Assembly: GCF_010550675.1 (NCBI RefSeq)
Contig: NZ_JAAGOA010000010.1
Coordinates: 62,001-126,000 of the forward strand
Origin: Phytoactinopolyspora halotolerans
GTDB taxonomy: Bacteria; Actinomycetota; Actinomycetes; Jiangellales; Jiangellaceae
Direction of reading: 5' to 3'
Length of the DNA stretch: 64,000 nt
The position numbers and the translations under genes are program-made. The notes under the pieces are model-generated. The model ran no database searches and was not told the origin of the DNA. It saw nothing but the letters and a program-made list of their open reading frames with translations. Below, in pieces: positions 53,375 through 61,117 of the stretch (the stretch's first letter is position 1; each line of letters opens with the position of its first letter).

Positions 53375-55636
53375 TCACCCGGTCGCGCGAACGCGCCCCC
53401 GACGGCGGTACAGCACCACGCCGGCGCCGATCAGTCCGACGAAGGCGAAGCCACCCGCCGCGACCATGACGACGCCCCGTTCGAGTCCCGCGTCCCCGCC
53501 AGGCCGCACCACCACCCGCACCCGGTCGCTGGACGACTCGGTGAAGTACAGGTTTCCGTGCACATCGAGAGCGAGAGCACTCGGAACGCCCGCATCATCG
53601 GACGGCTCGACCACGGTCTGGGCCGAGCCGTCCGGGCCCACGCTCTGTATGCCCTCGGATGTGGCGACGTAGGCCGTGCCGTCGTCGTCGACCGCGATGT
53701 CGCTCGGCGAGTTCACGGGAGCCGCCTGCAGCGGGTGGCAGTAGTCGAGGACGTCCAGAGACGACAACGGCGTCCTGAACTCTACGAGGGGCTCGACATT
53801 GCCGTCCGGGTCGAGCACCAACGCATGCTCGTGCTTCAGCTCCTCGAGATTCACCGAACGGTTCACGCATCCCGATACATAGATGTGACCGTCCGGGCCG
53901 GCCGCCAAGCCTCCGGTCTGTGCCCCGACCGGGCCGTCGGACACGATCCGCAGGATTCCGTCTCGTTCGAGCTCATACACCCGGCGGGAGAGAAAGTCAC
54001 CCACGTACAAAGTTCCGTCCCGGGCCGAGGCCAGCCGCACGCCCTGGCGCATCATCGCGGTGAAGGCCAGCTGGCCGTCCGCCGGATCCCCTACCCTGCC
54101 GCCACCCGCGACGACGGCAGTGGACCCGTCGGGATAGATCCGCACGACGGCACGGTCCACCGCCACGTACACGCTTCCGTCGGCGCCCCGCTCGACGTCC
54201 GTCGTCACGCGTTCGAACGGATATGTCCCGCCCACACCGGTGGGGATGCGCTCCGTGTCTCCTTCCGCGCTGATTGCCAGGACGGAGTCGTCTCGCGACC
54301 CGACAACGTGAATCGTGCCATCGACGCCGACGGTGATTCCACGCGGTTGCCCGATCAGCTCGTCGGGGGCGAGGTCGGCGACGGTCAGGACCGTTCCCTG
54401 CTCCTCGTCGGCCCACGGATCGGCTGCCGCCTCCGCCTCCTCGGCGTCGTCCATCCCCGGGTCGACGGCGAGACCGTTCAGTGCCATCATCACGACCCGG
54501 CCCTGGCCGGCCAGGTAGAGGCTGCCGTCCGCGCCGACGGCGATATCGGTCACGGCGTCCCAGACGGGTGCGACCGTGGAAATGACGCCCCGGCCATCGA
54601 TTCGGCGAATCACGCCATTCTGACTGTCGACGAGTAGGAGCCGGTCCTCGGCGTCGACGGCCAGCGCCGGGCCTGCGCGGCCTATCCGCGCCGCCCTCGC
54701 GGGGCCGCCATCGCCGGTGTAGCCCGGCTCCGTGCCACCCAGCACAGTACTGATAGATCCGTCCGCGCCGATCTTGCGGATGTACGGCCGGGCCTCCGAA
54801 TGCAGATCGTCGTACCGGTCTTCCGTGACATACACGTTGCCCTGTGAGTCCACGGCGATGCTGCTCACTCTCGTCAAGTGCGCCTCGGTCGCCGCTCCTC
54901 CCTCGCTCGCCTGGACCCCGAGGTCCCCGCCGCCGGCCAGCGTCGTGATGCTGCCGTCGCCGTCGACGGTGTGAATCCGCCATTGCTCCTTGCCGAGGCG
55001 GTCGGCGACGTAGAGGACGCCGTCGCGCACGGCCAGATCGGTGATCCGCAGTGTCGCGTCCACGGCGCGGCCGTTGACGCGCCCGTCGTCCATCCTCGCA
55101 TCACCGCCGCCGGCGACAGTGACGGCTTCGCCGCCGTCTGAGTCCATGCGGCGAACGACCGAACCGTTGGAGACGTAGATCGTGCCGTCGTCGTCGATCG
55201 ACACCTGTGGCGTGACGGAGCGATCATGCTCCATCTCCGCCGACGTGCGAGCGCCGGCCATCGTCGCGATCACGCCCTCGGTATCCACGACCCGGAGGCT
55301 CTCGTTCCACCCGTCCGAGATGTACAGCGTCCCGTCCGGCGCCACTTCGATTCTCAGCTCGCGACCCAGCGGCGCGTCGGCCGCGGCACCACCGTCGCCG
55401 GAATCGCCGCCATCACGCAGGTAATCTTCAGGCTCCCCGATCCCTGCGATGGTCACTGCCTGCCCGGGTTCCATGTCCGCCACGTCGATCACGGCGTCCG
55501 GCTCCGTGTCCGCACGTGCCACGGCCGGGGCGTCGGCCAGCATTAACGCCGCGACGAGAATGGCGGCGGCGCGCGGTGTCGGAAAGCTGCGCGTGTGCCG
55601 TCGTGACCGACGTACCTGCCTGTCCGCCCCGCTCAT
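53375..55636 (-). CDS. Secreted/membrane NHL-repeat beta-propeller protein
   Basis: 753 residues from the ATG at 55636, overlapping the preceding lipoprotein stop by four bases. A signal peptide (AAAILVAALMLADAPAVARA) starts the chain and a single helix near the end (GVVMVAAGGFAFVGLIGAGVVLY) followed by a basic tail anchors it, so the bulk is outside the cell. The body has two runs of NHL-like blades with recurring DGTLYVSD/DGSVYVA, IRRIDGRGVISTV and GDGGPA motifs, about five to six blades per run. Such propellers bind proteins or polysaccharides. The ligand is unknown. The lipoprotein encoded just upstream is the natural partner. Confidence 0.85.
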   Translation of the reverse strand: MSGADRQVRRSRRHTRSFPTPRAAAILVAALMLADAPAVARADTEPDAVIDVADMEPGQAVTIAGIGEPEDYLRDGGDSGDGGAAADAPLGRELRIEVAPDGTLYISDGWNESLRVVDTEGVIATMAGARTSAEMEHDRSVTPQVSIDDDGTIYVSNGSVVRRMDSDGGEAVTVAGGGDARMDDGRVNGRAVDATLRITDLAVRDGVLYVADRLGKEQWRIHTVDGDGSITTLAGGGDLGVQASEGGAATEAHLTRVSSIAVDSQGNVYVTEDRYDDLHSEARPYIRKIGADGSISTVLGGTEPGYTGDGGPARAARIGRAGPALAVDAEDRLLLVDSQNGVIRRIDGRGVISTVAPVWDAVTDIAVGADGSLYLAGQGRVVMMALNGLAVDPGMDDAEEAEAAADPWADEEQGTVLTVADLAPDELIGQPRGITVGVDGTIHVVGSRDDSVLAISAEGDTERIPTGVGGTYPFERVTTDVERGADGSVYVAVDRAVVRIYPDGSTAVVAGGGRVGDPADGQLAFTAMMRQGVRLASARDGTLYVGDFLSRRVYELERDGILRIVSDGPVGAQTGGLAAGPDGHIYVSGCVNRSVNLEELKHEHALVLDPDGNVEPLVEFRTPLSSLDVLDYCHPLQAAPVNSPSDIAVDDDGTAYVATSEGIQSVGPDGSAQTVVEPSDDAGVPSALALDVHGNLYFTESSSDRVRVVVRPGGDAGLERGVVMVAAGGFAFVGLIGAGVVLYRRRGRVRATG

Positions 55637-56529
55637 TCCCGCGGTGCGATCTCGGTGGTGATGCTCATCGTCATCTCCTGTGTGTGTTCGGTGCCGTCCT
55701 GTTCGAGCTTCATCTCCATCTCCGTCGTGACGTTGCTCGAACCGGAGACCGCCAACGGGAAACTCAGGTTGCCCCGATGATTCCCAGTGCCGCTGGCTTC
55801 GAACTCGGCCAGTTCCGCCGTCACGCCGCCCTCGTCGAGCGTGCCCGGAAGAGCCTGCTGGGACACCTCCACGTCGAGTTCGTACGCATCCCCGTCGAAC
55901 TCGACCAGGTGATACGTGGCGGTGTTGCAGAGGGTGAGACCGCTCGTCTCGACCGAGCTGACCATGTCCCACTCGGCACCGGCACCCACCGGCTCGGTCG
56001 GGAAGGGCACCGTCATGTCGGCCAGCATCTGTTCGAACTGTCCGACCGCCTCGCTCATCACGGGGTCCAAGCCGTCCGCGTCGACCTCGCCGTCGATGAA
56101 CGCGCCGTTGCGCGTGGTGGTCAGCGTCCCGGACATACCGACCATGGGTTCGAACAGCCCTGCCGTCGCGGCGTCGTCGCCGGCATCGACCCGGTCGTAG
56201 ACGAACGACATTCTGATCTCGTCGTCCGTGACCTCGTCAACCGTCGTCTCCATGCCGATGGTCATGACGGGCACCGAGCCCGAGGGCATGCTGTCACCGT
56301 CGACGCGGACCTCGCTGCTCATCTCCATCTGCATGTCCAGGGCCACCGTGTCGCCCGCGGTAGGTGACATCTCCATGACATCGCGTGGTTCACTCCCCGC
56401 GTCGGTGACCGTGACCTGGGGTGGGCCGTCGCAATCCTCCGGGCTGATCGTCGCGGAATCGTCGTCGCCGCAGGCGGCGAGGGTGAGCAGGGCAGCGGTC
56501 AGCGTAGCGGTGCCGACTATTGTGCGCAT
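55633..56529 (-). CDS. Acidic lipoprotein, likely partner of the NHL protein
   Basis: 298 residues. Leader MRTIVGTATLTAALLTLAAC with lipobox LAAC, so the protein is anchored outside the membrane. The mature part is acidic and rich in Met, Thr and Glu, with alternating polar strands (DTVALDMQMEMSSEVRV; SGSSNVTTEMEMKLEQDG), and resembles DUF6263-like beta-sheet lipoproteins of actinomycetes. Two Cys remain (EDCDGPP and LTLCNTATY). No function is known. Confidence 0.83.
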   Translation of the reverse strand: MRTIVGTATLTAALLTLAACGDDDSATISPEDCDGPPQVTVTDAGSEPRDVMEMSPTAGDTVALDMQMEMSSEVRVDGDSMPSGSVPVMTIGMETTVDEVTDDEIRMSFVYDRVDAGDDAATAGLFEPMVGMSGTLTTTRNGAFIDGEVDADGLDPVMSEAVGQFEQMLADMTVPFPTEPVGAGAEWDMVSSVETSGLTLCNTATYHLVEFDGDAYELDVEVSQQALPGTLDEGGVTAELAEFEASGTGNHRGNLSFPLAVSGSSNVTTEMEMKLEQDGTEHTQEMTMSITTEIAPRE

Positions 56530-56616
56530 CGGAGTTCCTTAGTCGTTGATTGCAGGGAGTTCGGGTTGAGCACACGCGCACCATGGCGCGGGGCGTAGAC
56601 AGGATCGCAGCCGCCG

Positions 56617-56649
56617 CTTGCGCCTCACTTGCGCCTCGCTTGCGCTCAC
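56617..56649. repeat. 11-bp tandem repeat, three imperfect units
   Basis: CTTGCGCCTCA, CTTGCGCCTCG and CTTGCGCTCAC at 56617, 56628 and 56639. It lies in the 271-base divergent gap between the lipoprotein and the ABC ATPase; the rest of the gap holds the palindrome at 56744. Confidence 0.6.
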
Positions 56650-56743
56650 CCGAACCGGCCGGAAACAGTACGACGCGACATGTGGCCCGCCGCTGCCCGG
56701 CAGGCGTAGCCGACGACGCCGGGTGTACGTCGATCTGCGTACG

Positions 56744-56760
56744 TCAGATGACGCATCTGA
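56744..56760. promoter_or_regulatory. 17-base palindrome upstream of the ABC exporter
   Basis: TCAGATG-ACG-CATCTGA, perfect 7-bp arms, 40 bases before the ATPase start. It is a good operator candidate for a dimeric repressor; no regulator gene is adjacent. Confidence 0.45.
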
Positions 56761-56800
56761 TCGGACGCGCGGCAACGGTCGATGCGCGACGGTGGGTGGC

Positions 56801-57739
56801 ATGACGAACACCATCGTGACCACCGATCGGCTGACCAAGCGCTACGGCGAGCATGCGGCCGCCGACGAGGTCAGCCTCACCGTTCACGCCGGCGAGGTGT
56901 ACGGCTTCCTCGGGCCGAACGGCGCCGGCAAGACCACGATGCTCCGCATGCTGCTCGGGCTGCTCCGGCCCACCAGCGGCAGTGCCACCATCCTGGGACA
57001 CGCGCCCGGCCATCCGGCGGCCGTCGCCGGCATCGGCGCCTTGATCGAAGGGCCGGGCTTCTACCCCTACCTGTCCGGACGCGACAACCTCCGGGTCCTC
57101 ACCCGCTACCAGGGGATCGACGATGGGTCGGCCGACGACGCTCTGCGGCGGGTCGAGCTGAGCTCCCGCGGAGGCGACCCGTTCCGCACCTATTCGCTGG
57201 GCATGAAGCAGCGGTTGGGTGTGGCGTCGGCGCTGCTCGGCGATCCGGAGCTGCTCATTCTGGACGAACCGACCAACGGCCTCGACCCGGCCGGCATGGC
57301 GGAGATGCGCCGGCTCATCGTCGACCTCGCCGAAGGCGGGCAGACGGTGATCCTGTCCAGTCACATACTCAGCGAGGTCCAGGAGATCTGCGACCGGGTC
57401 GGCGTCATCTCGAACGGACGACTGCTGGCCGAGAGCACCGTCTCGGAGCTACGGGGCGGCAGCACGCTGCGCGTCCGCGCGGAACCCGTGGATACCGCGC
57501 TGGCCGTCGCCATGGGTATCGCGGGCGACGATGCGGTGCGGGTGGTCGACGACGGACTGGACATCGATGTCGACGTGTCCGCTGCCCCACGGATCGCACG
57601 GGAGCTGGTCGAGGCCGACGTCGCCATCCATGAGATCCGGCCGACCGAACGGTCACTCGAGGACGTGTTCTTCGAGATGACGTCGGACCGCACGGACACC
57701 GAGCCGAGCACCGACCACGCCGAGGAGGGCGACCGATGA
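56801..57739 (+). CDS. ABC transporter ATP-binding protein (exporter type)
   Basis: 312 residues from the ATG at 56801. Walker A GPNGAGKTT, signature SLGMKQRLG, Walker B LLILDEPTNGLD, and the H-loop SSHILSE. A C-terminal 90-residue domain (SELRGGSTLRVRAEP...RSLEDVFFEMT) is typical of ATPases from drug, bacitracin or CcmA/DrrA-like exporters. It overlaps the permease gene by four bases. The substrate may be a drug or an antibiotic, or a lipid. Confidence 0.93.
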   Translation: MTNTIVTTDRLTKRYGEHAAADEVSLTVHAGEVYGFLGPNGAGKTTMLRMLLGLLRPTSGSATILGHAPGHPAAVAGIGALIEGPGFYPYLSGRDNLRVLTRYQGIDDGSADDALRRVELSSRGGDPFRTYSLGMKQRLGVASALLGDPELLILDEPTNGLDPAGMAEMRRLIVDLAEGGQTVILSSHILSEVQEICDRVGVISNGRLLAESTVSELRGGSTLRVRAEPVDTALAVAMGIAGDDAVRVVDDGLDIDVDVSAAPRIARELVEADVAIHEIRPTERSLEDVFFEMTSDRTDTEPSTDHAEEGDR

Positions 57740-58674
57740 GCACCACCACGAACGCCGCACGCACGGCGAGCCGGGCGCAGACCCGGGCGGGCGAGTCGCG
57801 TACGACCGCAGCCCGCGGACCACGACACCCGCTGGCCGCCAGCACCCGCGCCGAACTCCTGCGGGTGCGCGCATGGCCGGCCTTCTGGGTGATGCTCGGT
57901 GTCTGGATGCTGCTGAACTTCACCTTCGCCTACCTGTTCAACTACCTCGCCTACGCCACCGAGTCAGAGAATTTCGCCACCGAGGGCATGCCCCGGCAGC
58001 AGCTCCTGGACGACCTGATGCCCGCGGCGGTGCCGCAGATCCTGACCAGCGGCATGCCCATGTTCGGCGGTGCGATCATGCTGATCCTGGGTGCCTTGGT
58101 CACCGGCAGCGGCTACGGCTGGGGCACGTGGAAGACGGTGGCGATGCAGGGACCGGGACGTCTTGCCGCGTTCGGCGGAACGCTGGTGACGCTGGCGGTG
58201 ACGGTGATCGCCACCGTGCTGGCCACACTCGCGCTGGACCTCGGAGTCGCCGCATTGATCGGCGTCATCGAGGCGGACAGCATCCCGTGGCCGGCTGCGG
58301 CGGAGACGGTCCGATCCGTCGGCGGCGGCTTGCTGATCTTCGGCATGTGGACCGCGGCCGGTGCGTTGATCGGTGTCCTCACCCGGAGCCCGGCATTGGC
58401 CGTGGGCCTCGGTCTGGTGTGGTCCCTGGTGGTGGAGAACCTGCTGCGCGGCGTCGCCGAACTGCTCGCCGGCATCGGCTACGTGACCGACGTGCTGCCC
58501 GGGACCGCCGCGGGTTCCGTCGCCGGTGCACTCGGCGCGGACGCGAGCAGCGGAGGAGCGCCGGGCGTGCTGGAGGTCTTGGATGGCGGGCCTGCGGCCG
58601 CGGTGACCGGCGCCTACCTGGTGGTCTTCGCCGTTCTCGCCGCGGTCGTGCATCGGCGGCGGGACCTCGTGTGA
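57736..58674 (+). CDS. ABC transporter permease (ABC-2 type)
   Basis: 312 residues with six membrane segments: FWVMLGVWMLLNFTFAYLF, PMFGGAIMLILGALVTGSGYGWGTWKT (the conserved Gly-rich TM2/TWKT turn), GTLVTLAVTVIATVLATL, GGLLIFGMWTAAGALIGVL, a segment around ALAVGLGLVWSLVVE, and AYLVVFAVLAAVVHRRR. The N-terminal 40 residues are basic and cytoplasmic. It forms a homodimeric channel with the preceding ATPase. Confidence 0.88.
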   Translation: MSTTTNAARTASRAQTRAGESRTTAARGPRHPLAASTRAELLRVRAWPAFWVMLGVWMLLNFTFAYLFNYLAYATESENFATEGMPRQQLLDDLMPAAVPQILTSGMPMFGGAIMLILGALVTGSGYGWGTWKTVAMQGPGRLAAFGGTLVTLAVTVIATVLATLALDLGVAALIGVIEADSIPWPAAAETVRSVGGGLLIFGMWTAAGALIGVLTRSPALAVGLGLVWSLVVENLLRGVAELLAGIGYVTDVLPGTAAGSVAGALGADASSGGAPGVLEVLDGGPAAAVTGAYLVVFAVLAAVVHRRRDLV

Positions 58675-58716
58675 GGACCCGTGGCCGCCCGTTCACCTGT
58701 TCGCCGGAATTCGGCT

Positions 58717-58730
58717 AAGGTCTAGACCTT
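58717..58730. promoter_or_regulatory. 14-base perfect palindrome upstream of a secreted-protein gene
   Basis: AAGGTCTAGACCTT, 57 bases before the start at 58788, downstream of the ABC permease stop. It may be an operator. Confidence 0.4.
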
Positions 58731-58787
58731 TACAGGACCCTCGTCTCGCGGCACGCTCGTGATGATCACCGACGTGAGGAGATCCGC

Positions 58788-59981
58788 ATGACGCCCTCCG
58801 TGTCCGCATTCCGTCGCACCCCCAACCTCGCATCCATCCTGATCGCCGGCGCGGCCATCCTGACCGCCGCGCTTGCCCTACTGACCGTGCCGGCGCAGGA
58901 GGCGCATGCCAACCCAGATCCTTCGGATATCCGCCTGCTGCGCTCCGAGACCGACCCGGCCCTGCTCGAAGGACTCCGCTCCGAGCTCGGCACCGTCACG
59001 GTCTCGACGGTCCTCGACTCCGCCAACCGCACCGGCCGGTCCTGCTCGCCATCCGTCCGCCACCGCACCGCGTCGTTCTGCTGGAACTCCGGTGACACGT
59101 CCGTCGCGTACTGGATGCCCCAAGGGGTCACCACCACCGGCGACGCCAACGCGTCCGGCGAATACGAAGGCCGGGAAGCGCTGCTCAGCTCCTGGTATGA
59201 CAAGGACAGCGGGCGCAACATGGGCGTCCGGATCAGCTTCGTCGACATGAGCAACCGCACGACACCCGAGTATCGGCACGTGCTGCTCGTCCAGCCCCGC
59301 TGGGACGGCGGCCAGCCCTCGTTCGGCCCGGTCAACGCACACGCCGGCGGGATCGTCTGGTACGGCGACAAGCTCTACGTCGCCAATACGTACAACGGCC
59401 TGCGCGTGTTCGACATGGACGATCTGATGCGTGTCTCCACCGGAGACAACACCAAGATCGGCCGCCAGCCCGATGGCAGCTACTACGCCCACAACTACCT
59501 CTACGTGTTGCCGCAGGAGGCGCATTACCAGCCGAGCACCACCGGCGGCGAAGGCCGGTTCCGTTACTCGCAGATCGCACTCGACCGCACCACCAGCCCA
59601 GACTCGATCCTGGTCAGCGAGTACGGCAACCCCGGTACGGACGCCCGGATGGCGCGGTACAACCTCGACCAAGGCGACTACGGCATCGCCGAGGACTCCG
59701 ACGGTTACGCCCGCGCGGACTGGGCCTACACGGTGGGCATCCGGAGCGTCCAGGGCGCCGTGTCGGTCAACGGTAAGTTCCACATCCATCGCAGCAACGG
59801 CTCCTCCACCCGTGGCGACGTCTTCATCTGGCGGCCCGGGAGCTTCGCCACCCAGTACACGGGCGCGGTACCGATCGGACCGGAGGACGTCTCGTACTGG
59901 CCTGGACGGGACGAGATCTGGTCGCAGACCGAATACCCCGGGATGCGCTACGTCTACGCAAGCCGCGAATCCTCCTGGTAG
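58788..59981 (+). CDS. Secreted protein, function unknown, possible beta-propeller
   Basis: 397 residues, GAGGAGA upstream of the ATG. A long signal peptide (LASILIAGAAILTAALALLTVPAQEAHA) indicates export. Mature protein has a Cys pair (RSCSPSV and SFCWNSGD) near the N-terminus. It then shows repeating beta-type segments such as GGIVWYGDKLYVANTYNGLRVFD and GAVSVNGKFHIHRS, suggesting a propeller-like fold. Similar secreted proteins occur in streptomycetes; I know no activity. A strong terminator follows at 60094. Confidence 0.82.
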   Translation: MTPSVSAFRRTPNLASILIAGAAILTAALALLTVPAQEAHANPDPSDIRLLRSETDPALLEGLRSELGTVTVSTVLDSANRTGRSCSPSVRHRTASFCWNSGDTSVAYWMPQGVTTTGDANASGEYEGREALLSSWYDKDSGRNMGVRISFVDMSNRTTPEYRHVLLVQPRWDGGQPSFGPVNAHAGGIVWYGDKLYVANTYNGLRVFDMDDLMRVSTGDNTKIGRQPDGSYYAHNYLYVLPQEAHYQPSTTGGEGRFRYSQIALDRTTSPDSILVSEYGNPGTDARMARYNLDQGDYGIAEDSDGYARADWAYTVGIRSVQGAVSVNGKFHIHRSNGSSTRGDVFIWRPGSFATQYTGAVPIGPEDVSYWPGRDEIWSQTEYPGMRYVYASRESSW

Positions 59982-60093
59982 GAGCAGCCGCGCGGCGCAA
60001 CCACGCGTGTAGCGCGGCACCGCGTGTGTGTAGTAGCGGTGAAGCGACGTCCGCCATAGTGGGCCACCGATCGGTCGACGCCCACCCGGCTGA

Positions 60094-60124
60094 GAGAGGC
60101 CTGCGATCGCTGCGCAGGCCTCTC
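60094..60124 (+). terminator. Hairpin terminator
   Basis: GAGAGGCCTGCG at 60094-60105 and its exact complement at 60113-60124 with a 7-base loop, 112 bases past the stop of the secreted-protein gene. No T-tract follows. Upstream of the next gene it is also the end of the 197-base gap's structured part. Confidence 0.6.
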
Positions 60125-60178
60125 GCCTCGCCCGGCATATGTCAGGATGACACGCGACACCACGGGGTCAGCACGCAA

Positions 60179-61066
60179 ATGAATCGCACGACGACGATCA
60201 CATCCACCATCACCGCTGCCGCTCTCACACTGCTGCTGTCCGCGTGCGGCTCCGACGAAGGTGCCAACCCGTTCGCCGGCGTCGGCAACGACACCGGCGG
60301 CGACGGATCACAGACGGACAATCAGGGACAGCCCGCCGGCGACTACTGCGACGCGGTCGTACAGCTCGTCGACACCGCGGAGGACAAGGTATCCGGAGCG
60401 TACGCTTCCGGCTCGTCGCACGCAGAGGTGACGCGCGAGATAGCGGACGCGTTCCGTGAGATCGCCGCCGGCGCACCGGACGCCGGCATCGCAGACGATT
60501 GGAGCACCGCGGCTGACGCGTGGGATGCCCTTGCCGACCTTCCCGCACCCGACGATGATCCCTCCGGTGAACAACGAGAGCAGCTCTACCAGGACTGGGA
60601 CTTCGACGCCATCCGGGAGCGACTCGACGCGCGCATGGCGGAGTGCGGCGTCGACCTCACCGAGGCCGGCGGCGGATCGCAGGCCGCCGACGGAGGCGGG
60701 CAGCACGACCAGGACGCCGAGCAAGAGTCTGAGGCTGTGGCGTCGGCCGAATATTGCAGCCGCGTGGAGCCCTTCGCCGACGACCTGTTCGCAGCCTCCA
60801 CGTTCAGCGACTACGAGCGGGGATCGGCTGTCGAAGGCCAGCTCGAGGAGATCGCCGCTCTCGCACCGAGCCAGGCGGTGGCGGACGACTGGAGCACGTA
60901 CGCCATGGCCGTCGGGCTGTTATCACTCGAGGACATGAGCGACCCCACGGTTCTCAGCCAGGCGCTCTACGAGTTGTCCACCTCTAACCCAAGCATGTTC
61001 GGCGACCTGCCCAATATCACCATGCGCCTCGGCTCGCATCTGAGGACCGTCTGCCAGGATGGCTGA
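60179..61066 (+). CDS. Lipoprotein with internally duplicated helical domain
   Basis: 295 residues from the ATG at 60179. Lipobox LLLSAC follows a Thr-rich leader. Two similar halves are joined by an acidic Gln/Glu-rich linker: YCDAVVQLVDTAEDKVSG...ADDWSTAADAWDALADL and YCSRVEPFADDLFAAST...ADDWSTYAMAVGLLSLED, each with a Cys at the start. The halves probably each form a helical bundle outside the membrane. A TTA codon is at 60920. No ribosome binding site is obvious. Function unknown. Confidence 0.8.
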   Translation: MNRTTTITSTITAAALTLLLSACGSDEGANPFAGVGNDTGGDGSQTDNQGQPAGDYCDAVVQLVDTAEDKVSGAYASGSSHAEVTREIADAFREIAAGAPDAGIADDWSTAADAWDALADLPAPDDDPSGEQREQLYQDWDFDAIRERLDARMAECGVDLTEAGGGSQAADGGGQHDQDAEQESEAVASAEYCSRVEPFADDLFAASTFSDYERGSAVEGQLEEIAALAPSQAVADDWSTYAMAVGLLSLEDMSDPTVLSQALYELSTSNPSMFGDLPNITMRLGSHLRTVCQDG

Positions 61067-61117
61067 TCGCAGACCGAATCAACGAGAACCACAGCAGCGA
61101 GTGTGCCTGATCAATGG

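Noticed and set aside
52574-54637. Long plus-strand open frame across the HAD and NHL genes
   Set aside because: Spans two well supported minus-strand genes and the gap between them; antisense artefact.
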